Shown here: piece after piece, positions 7,584 through 15,159 of the stretch
Numbering within the stretch: position 1 is the first letter of the stretch
How the letters are laid out: each line of letters starts with the position of its first letter
Source of the DNA: JAUVYV01 sp964394625
Lineage (GTDB): Bacteria; Planctomycetota; Phycisphaerae; Sedimentisphaerales; Anaerobacaceae
Length of the DNA stretch: 23,288 nucleotides
Assembly: GCA_964394625.1 (NCBI GenBank)
Contig: CAYMYK010000017.1
Coordinates: 1 to 23,288 of the forward strand
Direction: 5' to 3'
Notes under the pieces: generated by a model
What the model was told of the DNA's origin: nothing
Seen by the model: only the letters and a program-made list of their open reading frames with translations
Databases searched by the model: none
Program-made: the position numbers and the translations under genes

Positions 7584-8933
7584 ATGTACAAGATTATTTT
7601 GTCATTTCGTTATCTGTTCAGCAGGCGGATAAGTTACCTTGCGCTGGCGGCGGTGGCGCTAAGTGTATTTGTGGTTGTGGTGGTGATGACGGTAATGGCC
7701 GGCCTTGTGCAGGATTTCAAACAAAAGAACCACGAGTTTGTAGGCGACTGTGTCGTCGGGACGCAGTCGTTAGTGGGCTTTCCGTATTACGAAGATTTTA
7801 TGCAGATTCTGGAAAAGCAGGATTTCGTAGAGGCCGTTTCGGCTGTGGTAAGCAGCTATGGCCTGGTCGGCGTGGCCGGCTCGGAGCAGAACATCGGCGT
7901 TGAGATTACAGGGATTGACCCGGGCCGTCACGGGAGCGTTACGGGCTTCGGCGGGACGCTGCATTTCCATCGCGACGACGGAGCGAAGGCGTTCGAGCCG
8001 GCGTACAATCTGGACCGGCCGGGCTGCGTCGTGGGGATTGACTTATGGCTGCAACGCGACGCGCGAGGCGAGTATTCGTACGATTCACAACCTTCGCAGA
8101 CGGCGTTGTCGGTAACGTGCTTTCCGTTGACGGCGAAAGGGGCGCTGGCGAAGGCGGGCACGGACATGGTCAATACCAAGACGTTTTACTACAGCGACGT
8201 CTCGCACACCGGCCTGGCGAAGGTTGACAGCTCGGTGATTTACATCCCCTTGGACCAGGCCCAGATGCTCTGCGGGATGGGCGGGCCTGCCAAGAGAATC
8301 TCGCAGCTTTATATCAAGTTTAGCGATGGTGTTAAGCTGGATGCGGGCTGCTCAAGGGCGGCGTCGCTCTGGAAGCAGTACACGGCTGACCGGGCGGGCG
8401 ACGAGTTAGCGGCCCTATTGAAGACGGTAACTGTCCAGAGCTGGAAGGGATACAGGCGGCAGTACATCGCACCGATGGAAAAAGAGCACACGGTTGTCGG
8501 CGTGATGTTCGCTCTCGTGGGGCTGACGACGGTCTTTATAGTATTCGTCGTTTTCTACATGCTCGTAAGCCACAAGAGCAGGGACATAGGGATTTTGAAG
8601 AGCATAGGCGTATCGCAGGCGAATATCGTCGGAGTATTTATGCTCTTTGCCTTCTGGACGTCTCTGCTCGGCTCGAGTATCGGGGTCGTATCAGGGGTTG
8701 CGTTTTTACGGAACATAAACGCTGTAGAGAGCTGGCTGTTCGAGCATTTTGGCTTTCAGCTCTGGGACAGGACGATATATGCCATAGGTTCCATTCCGAA
8801 CCAGACGGATGCGGCTCTTCTGGCTGTTGTCGTGGCCTCGGCCATAGTCGCGTGCGTCTTGAGCGCGGTTTTGCCGAGCCGGCAGGCGGCCAGTCGCCGG
8901 CCGGTGCAGATTCTGCAGGTGAGTCAATTATGA
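7584..8933 (+). CDS. ABC transporter permease, LolC/E-MacB (FtsX-like) type, second subunit
   Basis: The 449-residue protein has the same plan as the preceding permease: helix at about 18-40, periplasmic domain to about 300, then helices near 304-328, 348-375 and 409-430. The coupling loop HKSRDIGILKSIGVS is at 330-344 and the C-terminal ASRRPVQILQV is typical of the family. It starts 12 bp after the first permease and overlaps the ATPase start by ATGA, so the three genes are almost certainly cotranscribed. The two permeases are divergent enough to form a LolC/LolE-like heterodimer. No insertion palindrome is seen in this copy. Confidence 0.88.
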   Translation: MYKIILSFRYLFSRRISYLALAAVALSVFVVVVVMTVMAGLVQDFKQKNHEFVGDCVVGTQSLVGFPYYEDFMQILEKQDFVEAVSAVVSSYGLVGVAGSEQNIGVEITGIDPGRHGSVTGFGGTLHFHRDDGAKAFEPAYNLDRPGCVVGIDLWLQRDARGEYSYDSQPSQTALSVTCFPLTAKGALAKAGTDMVNTKTFYYSDVSHTGLAKVDSSVIYIPLDQAQMLCGMGGPAKRISQLYIKFSDGVKLDAGCSRAASLWKQYTADRAGDELAALLKTVTVQSWKGYRRQYIAPMEKEHTVVGVMFALVGLTTVFIVFVVFYMLVSHKSRDIGILKSIGVSQANIVGVFMLFAFWTSLLGSSIGVVSGVAFLRNINAVESWLFEHFGFQLWDRTIYAIGSIPNQTDAALLAVVVASAIVACVLSAVLPSRQAASRRPVQILQVSQL

Positions 8934-9625
8934 GCAGGGACGATATGACATTAAACGCGGAAGGCATTTATAAATCATACCGGATGGGTGCGGCGAAGGT
9001 GCGGGTTTTGAAGGGGCTGAATCTGGCCGTCAATAAGGGTGAGTTTGTCGCAATAGTCGGGGCATCGGGCAGCGGCAAAAGCACACTTTTGCACATATTG
9101 GGGGCGCTGGACAGACCCGACAAGGGGCTGGTGCGTTTCGAGGGCAGGCCGTTGAGCGAATACCGAGCAGCCGAGCTCAACAGATTCCGCAACAGGCAGG
9201 TTGGATTTGTGTTTCAGTTCTATCATTTGCTTGACGAATTAAATGTATTGGAAAATGTGTATTTGCCGGCAATGGTATCTGCGGGTATATTCGGCTGGCT
9301 CGGGAGCCGGGGTCGTGTGAAGGCCCGTGCCCGCGAGCTTCTTGGAAATATGGGCCTTGGCCGGCGCTGGCGCCATAAGCCGTATCAGTTATCGGGCGGT
9401 GAGAGACAAAGGGTTGCTATCGCAAGGGCTTTGATGAATGAGCCGAAAGTGCTTCTGGCGGACGAGCCGACAGGAAATCTTGACTCCGTGACGGGAAATG
9501 GTATCTTAGATGTGTTTGATAAGCTGCACGGGCGCGGCCAGACAATAGTGATGGTAACGCACGATGAGCGGATAGCCCGGCGTGCGAGTCGTACGATAAC
9601 ACTGGCCGACGGCAAAATAAAATAG
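8930..9625 (+). CDS. ABC transporter ATP-binding protein, LolD/MacB type
   Basis: This 231-residue ATPase powers the two upstream permeases. Walker A is GASGSGKST at 44-52, the Q-loop glutamine is Gln96 in FVFQFYHLL, the signature is LSGGERQRVAIARAL from 154, Walker B is VLLADE at 174-179 followed by PTGNLD, and the switch histidine is His211. All catalytic residues are intact. I chose the ATG at 8930 rather than an in-frame ATG 78 bp upstream: it overlaps the permease stop as ATGA, has AGGTGAG upstream, and gives the usual length. LolD is the closest functional guess; the cargo is not shown by sequence. Confidence 0.92.
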   Translation: MSRDDMTLNAEGIYKSYRMGAAKVRVLKGLNLAVNKGEFVAIVGASGSGKSTLLHILGALDRPDKGLVRFEGRPLSEYRAAELNRFRNRQVGFVFQFYHLLDELNVLENVYLPAMVSAGIFGWLGSRGRVKARARELLGNMGLGRRWRHKPYQLSGGERQRVAIARALMNEPKVLLADEPTGNLDSVTGNGILDVFDKLHGRGQTIVMVTHDERIARRASRTITLADGKIK

Positions 9626-9669
9626 TGTCGTTTCGGGTAATTACAAGCACTGCGGTAAAGGGAAATTGA

Positions 9670-10536
9670 ATGGGCTTGAAGATATGGCTTGACGGCAAGC
9701 TGGTTGACGTCTCGGATGCGAAGATAAGCGTATTGGACCACGGGCTTCTTTACGGCGACGGGGTTTTCGAGGGCATTCGAGTCTATAACAGGCGGATATT
9801 TGAGCTTTCGGCGCATATTGACCGCCTGTACGAGTCGGCAAAGAGTATTCGTCTTGAGATACCCCTGGGCAAGACCAAGCTTATTGCGGCGATAGAGAAA
9901 ACGGTAGAGGCGAACCGAGTCGTTGACGGTTATATTCGCTTAGTTGTGACTCGCGGCGTGGGGACGTTAGGGCTGAATCCTTTTATATGTGAAAGTGCGC
10001 AGGTATTCATTATAGCGGACAACATTCAGCTTTATCCCGAGGAGCTTTATGAGACGGGGATGAAGATAATCAGTGCGACGACGGTTCGCAACCACCCCCT
10101 TGCGATTCCTCCGCAGGCAAAGAGCTTGAATTATCTGAACAATATCTTGGCAAAGATAGAGGCGCTGGATTACAACGTTCCTGAAGCGATTATGTACAAT
10201 CACCAGGGCTACGTTGCCGAGGCGACCGGGGACAATGTCTTTACTGTGAAAGGCGGGGTTATTTACACGCCGCCGGCAGAGGCCGGTTTGTTGGAGGGGA
10301 TTACCCGGAACATGGTGATTCGGCTTGCAAAGAAAGAGGGGATGGAGGTTGTCCAGAAGAACCTCACGCGGTTTGACCTGTACGTAAGCGACGAATTCTT
10401 CCTGACGGGGACGGCGGCGGAAGTAATAGGTATAGTGGAGATAGACGGGCGGGTCATCGGCGACGGCAGGCCCGGACCGATTACTAAGTTACTGCGAAAG
10501 CGATTCTTCGAATATGCCCACGGAAAGGAGAAGTAG
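9670..10536 (+). CDS. ilvE: class IV aminotransferase, branched-chain amino acid aminotransferase type
   Basis: The 288-residue PLP enzyme most likely transfers the amino group between glutamate and the keto acids of leucine, isoleucine and valine. Family features are DHGLLYGDGVFEGIRVYN at 23-40, the PLP lysine Lys151 in AKSLNYLNN, Glu184 in AEATGDNVF, and the C-terminal FFLTGTAAEVIGI at 243-255, which binds the cofactor phosphate. Length is slightly shorter than E. coli IlvE and typical of the short bacterial form. The ATG at 9670 follows AAAGGGA. It begins 44 bp after the exporter ATPase. A D-amino acid or aminodeoxychorismate-lyase role is possible in this fold, but the EGIRVY region favours branched-chain activity. 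Confidence 0.88.
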   Translation: MGLKIWLDGKLVDVSDAKISVLDHGLLYGDGVFEGIRVYNRRIFELSAHIDRLYESAKSIRLEIPLGKTKLIAAIEKTVEANRVVDGYIRLVVTRGVGTLGLNPFICESAQVFIIADNIQLYPEELYETGMKIISATTVRNHPLAIPPQAKSLNYLNNILAKIEALDYNVPEAIMYNHQGYVAEATGDNVFTVKGGVIYTPPAEAGLLEGITRNMVIRLAKKEGMEVVQKNLTRFDLYVSDEFFLTGTAAEVIGIVEIDGRVIGDGRPGPITKLLRKRFFEYAHGKEK

Positions 10537-10578
10537 CAGATACCCCCTGCGGCCAAAGAGCAGGTGTAGAATTATACG

Positions 10579-11661
10579 GTGTCTGCTGCAACCTGGTTGA
10601 TGCGAATACCTCCACAAACCGACACATCAGGAGTACCCGATTTTGTATCGGGGCAGGATACGGCTGGGTATTTTTCAATTATCGCCGATGAGCTGGAGCG
10701 TATCAGAACTCTGATGGCGAACGAGCTGTCGGGCTGCAGCGAGCCGGCCGGGGGGCTGTTGTCTTTTGTTCACTTCGACAGCGGTAAGATGATTCGGCCG
10801 GGGCTGCTTCTTCTGAGCGGCAGGGCGTGCGGGAAGATAGTCGAGGAGCACATCCGCGTCGGGGCGATTGTCGAGCTGATACACAATGTGACGCTTCTTC
10901 ATGACGATGTAATAGACCAGGGCAGGCAGCGTCGCGGCTTCGCGACGGTGAACACGCTTCGGGGAAACAAGTCCGCTGTTTTGTTGGGTGATTTGGTTTT
11001 GAGCAGGGTCTTCAAGATGTGTGTGGGGCTTGGCCAGCGGGTGATGAGAGTGATTGCATCCGCGGCGGCCCGGACGTGCGAAGGGGAATTGACACAGACA
11101 CTCGAAAAGGCAGACGGCTCGTCCCTGAGGGACGAGCCGACGGAATCGGCCTACATAAAAATTATATCAGACAAGAGCGGTGCGCTTTTCAGCGTGGCGA
11201 GTTTCCTGGGTGCGCTGCTGGCCGGTGCGGGTGAACGGCAGAGCGAGGCGTTTGCGGAGTTTGGTCGCAATATCGGCACCGCGTTTCAGATTACGGACGA
11301 TATCCTGGATATGACGGGCGACGAAATGCAGATGGGCAAGACCGTAGGCAGTGACATTGATATGGACAAGATGACGCTGCCGCTGATACATCTGCTGAGA
11401 ACGGCCGACAAGGCGAGCAGGGATTCGGTGAGGGAGCTTCTGCAGCCGGGCAACGGACGCAGCCGGCCCGGCCCGGCAGAAATGGACCGCAAAAGGTATC
11501 TGCTGAAAAAGTTGGAGTCGTTCGGGAGCTTGTCGTATTCGCGGAAGCGTGCTGAGGAGTTTGTGAAACGGGCGATTTCGGCGTTGGGGGAGGTAGCGGA
11601 GAGCGATGCAAAGGCGGCATTGATTGAGACGGCGAGGTTTGTGGTTCGCAGAACAGTTTAA
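10579..11661 (+). CDS. trans-polyprenyl diphosphate synthase (IspA/IspB family)
   Basis: The 360-residue enzyme condenses isopentenyl diphosphate onto allylic diphosphates to make a polyprenyl chain, for quinones or carrier lipids. The first Asp-rich motif is DDVID at 109-113 in LLHDDVIDQGRQRRG, and the second is DDILD at 240-244 in FQITDDILDMTGDE. The substrate-binding GNKSAVLLGDLVLS is at 129-142. Chain length cannot be set by eye; the LLHDD context and length favour a medium- or long-chain synthase over farnesyl synthase. The start is GTG at 10579; an ATG at 10600 is an alternative. A perfect DNA palindrome adds GSSLRDEP at 180-187, in a loop between helices. A strong terminator follows. 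Confidence 0.92.
   Translation: MSAATWLMRIPPQTDTSGVPDFVSGQDTAGYFSIIADELERIRTLMANELSGCSEPAGGLLSFVHFDSGKMIRPGLLLLSGRACGKIVEEHIRVGAIVELIHNVTLLHDDVIDQGRQRRGFATVNTLRGNKSAVLLGDLVLSRVFKMCVGLGQRVMRVIASAAARTCEGELTQTLEKADGSSLRDEPTESAYIKIISDKSGALFSVASFLGALLAGAGERQSEAFAEFGRNIGTAFQITDDILDMTGDEMQMGKTVGSDIDMDKMTLPLIHLLRTADKASRDSVRELLQPGNGRSRPGPAEMDRKRYLLKKLESFGSLSYSRKRAEEFVKRAISALGEVAESDAKAALIETARFVVRRTV
11115..11139. repeat. perfect palindrome inserted in frame, copy B
   Basis: CGGCTCGTCCC (11115-11125), a TGA loop and GGGACGAGCCG (11129-11139) form a perfect 11-bp stem. The loop TGA is read across codons, so no stop arises, and the peptide is GSSLRDEP. The arms are identical to copy A at 6615-6637. Confidence 0.9.
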
Positions 11662-11686
11662 ACCTGCCGGAATTGATAAACAAGAC

Positions 11687-11717
11687 AAAGGCCGTGAGGT
11701 ATAACCTCGCGGCCTTT
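11687..11717 (+). terminator. hairpin terminator after the polyprenyl synthase gene
   Basis: AAAGGCCGTGAGGT (11687-11700) pairs with ACCTCGCGGCCTTT (11704-11717) over 14 bp with one G-T wobble and a 3-nt loop. It lies 25 bp after the stop codon. The A/T ends would also serve the minus strand, so it may be bidirectional. Confidence 0.8.
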
Positions 11718-11776
11718 GCGACAAGCATATGTTTTTCGGGCAGTAAGCTTTCCGGTCGCCCAAAGTGTACCTGCTC

Positions 11777-11965
11777 TTAGAATTTCCATCCAATGCCGGT
11801 ACCCAAGCCCCAGGAATCACCTGTAAATTGAAACTCACCATACACGGAAGCTCTTTGGTCGTGATCCCATTCCAATCCGACGTAACCGCCAAATTCTAAT
11901 TCCTGTTCGAGATCGGCGATCGTTAAACCTTCACCGCCAGCACTAACATCAATGTCGCCGCACGG
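11777..11965 (-). pseudogene. relic of an outer-membrane beta-barrel gene (C-terminal piece)
   Basis: The minus strand encodes about 60 residues ending GTGIGWKF and a stop, with alternating hydrophobic residues and a terminal Phe, as in the last strands of an outer-membrane barrel. The in-frame sequence further upstream runs into the terminator hairpin at 12000-12028, so no signal peptide or N-terminal half exists. The piece is not closely similar to the three intact barrel genes nearby. I read it as a 5'-truncated gene; the exact left limit of homology cannot be set without a search. Confidence 0.5.
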
Positions 11966-11990
11966 ACGGCTTGATAAGTGTACCGATGTT

Positions 11991-12028
11991 AAACAAGAAG
12001 GCCGACCCCGATTCAATCGGGGCCGGCC
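11991..12028 (-). terminator. minus-strand hairpin terminator without an intact gene
   Basis: On the minus strand GGCCGGCCCCGAT and ATCGGGGTCGGCC form a 13-bp stem (12028-12016 with 12012-12000) around TGA, followed by TTCTTGTTT. One pair is G-U in the minus RNA but A-C in the plus RNA, which points to minus-strand function. It lies between two coding relics. Confidence 0.75.
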
Positions 12029-12043
12029 TCTTCTTTCGCCAGA

Positions 12044-12121
12044 CTAACTCTCGGCCTGGAAGATGTCCTGGGCGTAGTTGAAGGCCGAAAAAAAGCAATC
12101 TATACTGGCGTCGGTGACCAT
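12044..12121 (-). pseudogene. possible 25-residue gene remnant ending at an orphan terminator
   Basis: A short minus-strand frame, MVTDASIDCFFSAFNYAQ and seven more residues, ends at TAG (12044-12046) just before the terminator at 11991-12028. A stop codon lies two codons upstream of the ATG and there is no good ribosome site. It could be the last codons of a deleted gene or chance. I recognise no family. Confidence 0.25.
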
Positions 12122-12175
12122 TTCTCAAGAAGAAGCACACGTCAACCGCAATGCTTTTCCGTTGCGTCTAAGACC

Positions 12176-12724
12176 TTAGAACAGGAACGATATACCTACA
12201 TACACTCCGTGCCCGTCGTCAATACCGTCGCCGATATCACCACCATATAACTGGTACTGGTACTCAAGAAACAGGAAAGTTCTGTCACTCGTAAAGAACT
12301 TCAGGCCGGCCAAAGGTCCATACAAATAGCCATCGACGCTCCCGCCCCCACTCCAGCTCCCGGACGCTTCTGCTTCCAATTTCTCGTACAGAAACTGGCC
12401 ACCAGCATAGGGAACCACGGTGTTTTGTGTCCCGAAGTGATACTTCAGATTTCCACCTATCCCCCACATCGTCAGGCCGAGGCCATCGACAGAGAGGTCG
12501 CTCCACGAACCAACCAGGCCAATCTCCAGTTCATCAGACACAAAATAACCAAGCGTGCCAGCAACGGTGGTCGTATCTAACGAGCCTCCGCCCACAGCGT
12601 TGAAAGTGTTGTAGCTGCCATAGATGTCCAGTTCTTTGTCACCCTGCTTCACCCCAGCATTTGTTGTTCCGGCGAGTGTAAGTGCCACAACAAAAGCTAC
12701 AAACAACAACAATTTCTTCTCCAT
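12176..12724 (-). CDS. small outer-membrane beta-barrel protein
   Basis: The 182-residue protein begins with a signal peptide (MEKKLLLFVAFVVALTLAG, cleavage near residue 23) and continues as alternating beta strands rich in Gly and aromatic residues, ending GVYVGISFLF with the terminal Phe typical of outer-membrane barrels. Size and pattern fit an eight-stranded OmpA/OmpW-like porin-family barrel; the function is unknown. The start at 12724 is chosen because AGGAG (12736-12732) lies 7 nt upstream. Another ATG six bases earlier is too close to the ribosome site, and longer in-frame extensions lack a signal-peptide start. No clear terminator follows. Confidence 0.8.
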   Translation of the reverse strand: MEKKLLLFVAFVVALTLAGTTNAGVKQGDKELDIYGSYNTFNAVGGGSLDTTTVAGTLGYFVSDELEIGLVGSWSDLSVDGLGLTMWGIGGNLKYHFGTQNTVVPYAGGQFLYEKLEAEASGSWSGGGSVDGYLYGPLAGLKFFTSDRTFLFLEYQYQLYGGDIGDGIDDGHGVYVGISFLF

Positions 12725-12942
12725 TTCCATTCTCCTTTCTAAAAACCTTGTTTTTTCATTACACCAAAGCAGGATCATACGATAACCCTGCCCCATACGC
12801 TCCTTTTGCGATTACGCAACGTATATGTTAAAGCCCATTAAACTCTCCCTAGTACAATAGGATACTTAGGATATATATGTTGAAACTGCAACCGCGTCAA
12901 GAAAAAAAAGTTTTTCCACCGTTTTTTTGGGTAAAGGCGTAA

Positions 12943-12971
12943 AAAAGACGGCTTTTTACAAGCCGTCTTTT
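12943..12971 (-). terminator. terminator of the first TorF-like porin gene
   Basis: On the minus strand AAAAGACGGCTT and AAGCCGTCTTTT form a perfect 12-bp stem around a 5-nt loop, ending in a run of six T. It is 20 bp after the porin stop codon at 12992. Confidence 0.85.
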
Positions 12972-12991
12972 CACTGCACGATTTTACGTCT

Positions 12992-13807
12992 TTAGAAGGC
13001 ATAAGCGAGCTTGAGCCCCATCCAGAATTCGTCTTCGCTGTTAACGGAATCATCCATACTGGCCTGGTAGTAAACCGAGGGGCTGCAGGTCAGGTCGCTG
13101 CCGAGGTCGAAATCGGTGCTGATTCCTAAGAGCCAATGCGACCAGTCGTGGTCGATGTCAGAGCCATCGACGGCACCCGGTGCGGTGCCGTCGTTGTAAA
13201 CGAGGTCGGCGGAGAGATAGAAGACCTGTTCGGGTATCTCGGGAGCAAGGTTGGTAACAGTCCACGGGTACATAACGCCGAGCAGGTGCATCCAGCCGCC
13301 GTTTTCGTTTCTGAGTGATTTGCCTTCGGATGGCCACATCCAGACAATGGTGTATCTCGGGACCAGCCCTGACGTGAATGCTTGCGGCCAGGCGAGCGTG
13401 AGGTTAAATTCCTGCATGTCGGCGGCGGTTGACCCGGGGCCTCCGCTTCTTGGCTCATCGGGATAACCGTAGTAAACCCAGCCGACCTGGTAGTTAGTGG
13501 CATAAGTTTCGCCCTGGGCATAGCTGTTTTTGTAGTAAAGACCGAAGTCGATTTCCTCGGCATTTTCCAGCCCGCTTCCGCCGGGTCTCGTCCAGCGGAT
13601 GTCGGTTCCGAAACCGGACTGAAACAGGTCAATATCGGCGCCGAGCTGCAATGCGCTGTGCCCGTGATAGACGTCGAAGCCGCGCCAGATATAGTTGCTG
13701 AGAAAGGTCAAATCGACGGTTCCTGTGACGTCCGCCTGCTGAGCCTGAACAGAGCTGACCATACAAATTGAAAACAGTGTGATTAGTAACAGTGCCGGCT
13801 TTTTCAT
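12992..13807 (-). CDS. TorF-like putative porin (Gcw_chp-type outer-membrane protein)
   Basis: The 271-residue protein has a signal peptide ending near SSVQAQQ and then DLTFLSNYIWRGFDVY, which matches the SNYxxRG opening of the TorF/Gcw_chp porin family as I know it. The body is beta-rich with many aromatic residues and ends FWMGLKLAYAF with a terminal Phe. A second family member lies immediately upstream (14047-14886), sharing FDLGSDLT, PEIPEQ and GLVP motifs in the same order. The ATG at 13807 is 8 nt from AGGAG and is preferred over the ATG at 13813, which is only 2 nt away. It has its own terminator and so is likely monocistronic. Substrate unknown. Confidence 0.75.
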   Translation of the reverse strand: MKKPALLLITLFSICMVSSVQAQQADVTGTVDLTFLSNYIWRGFDVYHGHSALQLGADIDLFQSGFGTDIRWTRPGGSGLENAEEIDFGLYYKNSYAQGETYATNYQVGWVYYGYPDEPRSGGPGSTAADMQEFNLTLAWPQAFTSGLVPRYTIVWMWPSEGKSLRNENGGWMHLLGVMYPWTVTNLAPEIPEQVFYLSADLVYNDGTAPGAVDGSDIDHDWSHWLLGISTDFDLGSDLTCSPSVYYQASMDDSVNSEDEFWMGLKLAYAF

Positions 13808-13984
13808 GCTCATTTCTCCTTAACAATTTTAGCTGACTTTTTATTCGTTTTACACCGTTTGGCTGTCCTCCAGGCCGAGAGCCGAAAACTAAATTAATCA
13901 TACCGTAAGTATAAATCAAGTAGAAAAAAATGCTTCCCGTGATTTTTTTTGATGTTTTTTCGGGTTTTTTCTGCGGCTAAAGGC

Positions 13985-14020
13985 AAAAGAAGCCGGCTCG
14001 TTTTCAAACCGGCTTCTTTT
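13985..14020 (-). terminator. terminator of the second TorF-like porin gene
   Basis: AAAAGAAGCCGG (13985-13996) and CCGGCTTCTTTT (14009-14020) form a 12-bp stem around a 12-nt loop, 26 bp after the porin stop. The T-run is only four long on the minus strand, so it may work in both directions. Confidence 0.75.
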
Positions 14021-14046
14021 AGTTATCGAAAAGACGTGGTTGTTTT

Positions 14047-14886
14047 TTAGAACTTGTAGCTCACTGTCACACTGGCCCAGGCAATGTCGTGGTCGGGGCT
14101 GACGCCATTGACACTGTCGTCTTCCATCGTAATCTGATAGTACAGGCCTGGCGTTAATGTGAGGTCGCTGCCGAGGTCGAAGTCGGTAGTCACGCCCATC
14201 ATAATATGTGTCCAGTCGCTGTCGGTGTAGCCGCCGTTGGGCCGCGGGTCAATGCCGTCGTTAAAAATCATCTCGGTGTGGAAGTTGAGGATTTGCTCAG
14301 GAATTTCCGGTGTCAGGCCGGTGACGGGCAGGGCGTAGTCGAGCATAAAGACATGCGCGAAGCCGGAGTATGTTGCGCCGCCTGAGTTGGCGGCGCCGAC
14401 TATGGTTCCGCTGTTGCTGGGCCAGCCCTTGACTATGCAGTAGCTCGGCACGAGTCCTTTGACGCCGAGCAGACTGGGCCAAGACAAAACTGCGAATAGC
14501 TCCTGGAGGTCAATGCTGCCTGTCGTGTGGCTGCTCAAGTCAGGGTAGTTAAAGTACGTGTATCCGAGCATATACCGAGTTGCGTAGGTCTCTTCGTCGT
14601 AACAAGAGCCCTTGTAGTTCAGCGTGTAATCCCATCTTTCGCCTTCTTCGTGTCCGCTTGCATTTGCGCGGTGTCCGGTGACGTTGAGGCCGAAGCCGGT
14701 ACCCATCAGGTCCAGGTTGACGAAGGGGTGGATGGCGCTGTCTGCGCCGTAAACCGTGATGCCACGCCAGACGTACTTCGTGTCGTAGGTGATGCCGACC
14801 GCTCCGTGGAGCTCACCTTCCTGTGCCTGGGCGAAGCCACTTGCGCCCAACAGCACAACTACAGCTAACAGAATTGTTTTCTTCAT
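14047..14886 (-). CDS. TorF-like putative porin, paralogue of the neighbouring gene
   Basis: The 279-residue secreted barrel protein starts with a signal peptide (MKKTILLAVVVLLGASGFAQAQ region) and then ITYDTKYVWRGITVYG, the family opening. Shared landmarks with the next gene are GETYAT/EETYAT, GLVPxY, PEIPEQ and DFDLGSDLT, placed at equivalent positions, so the two arose by duplication but have diverged widely. It ends ASVTVSYKF with terminal Phe. The ATG at 14886 has AGGAG 9 nt upstream; an earlier ATG abuts the ribosome site. A likely extended -10 promoter is at 14996-15004 and a terminator follows the gene. Confidence 0.75.
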   Translation of the reverse strand: MKKTILLAVVVLLGASGFAQAQEGELHGAVGITYDTKYVWRGITVYGADSAIHPFVNLDLMGTGFGLNVTGHRANASGHEEGERWDYTLNYKGSCYDEETYATRYMLGYTYFNYPDLSSHTTGSIDLQELFAVLSWPSLLGVKGLVPSYCIVKGWPSNSGTIVGAANSGGATYSGFAHVFMLDYALPVTGLTPEIPEQILNFHTEMIFNDGIDPRPNGGYTDSDWTHIMMGVTTDFDLGSDLTLTPGLYYQITMEDDSVNGVSPDHDIAWASVTVSYKF

Positions 14887-14995
14887 CGTGCTCATCTCCT
14901 TAAAAACCATTTCTTAAAAGTTTTTCTCTTACGTCCTCCATAGGACACATCAGCTAATCAGTCTGAAATTAAACCGTCCGAGTAAATCGCCTGCA

Positions 14996-15004
14996 AGTAT
15001 AGCA
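14996..15004 (-). promoter_or_regulatory. extended -10 promoter element for the upstream porin gene
   Basis: On the minus strand TGC-TATACT is an extended -10 box; the -35 region is poor. Transcription would start near 14989, leaving a leader of about 100 nt. The palindrome at 15006-15022 overlaps the region just upstream of this box. Confidence 0.4.
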
Positions 15005-15005
15005 G

Positions 15006-15035
15006 CCGTTACAAAGTAACGGAAGTGTTTTTTTT
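15006..15035 (+). terminator. palindrome CCGTTAC-AAA-GTAACGG followed by a T-run
   Basis: A perfect 7-bp stem (15006-15012 with 15016-15022) is followed on the plus strand by AAGTG and eight T (15028-15035), as in an intrinsic terminator. No plus-strand gene precedes it, since trpB2 and the porin both lie on the minus strand. The same palindrome sits directly upstream of the porin -10 box and could instead be an operator. Confidence 0.45.
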
Positions 15036-15159
15036 ATCTTTTTGTTTTGCTCCTTTCAAAAAACAGAAAAGGTCGGAAAACGACATAACAAACGGGCATT
15101 TTATAGGTCCATGTTTTCGCAAGCTCTCCGAAATTGCGTGAGAAGTTTTGCGTAAAGTG

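Noticed and set aside
8852..8929. Upstream extension of the exporter ATPase
   Set aside because: The added 26 residues overlap the permease and lack family similarity. The ATGA overlap at 8930 with AGGTGAG upstream is the better start.
11949..12140. 63-residue minus-strand frame
   Set aside because: It reads straight through the terminator hairpin at 12000-12028 and is not protein-like.
15006..15035. Terminator for trpB2
   Set aside because: The T-run is on the plus-strand side of the stem, while trpB2 is transcribed on the minus strand, where the stem is followed by CTGCTATACT.
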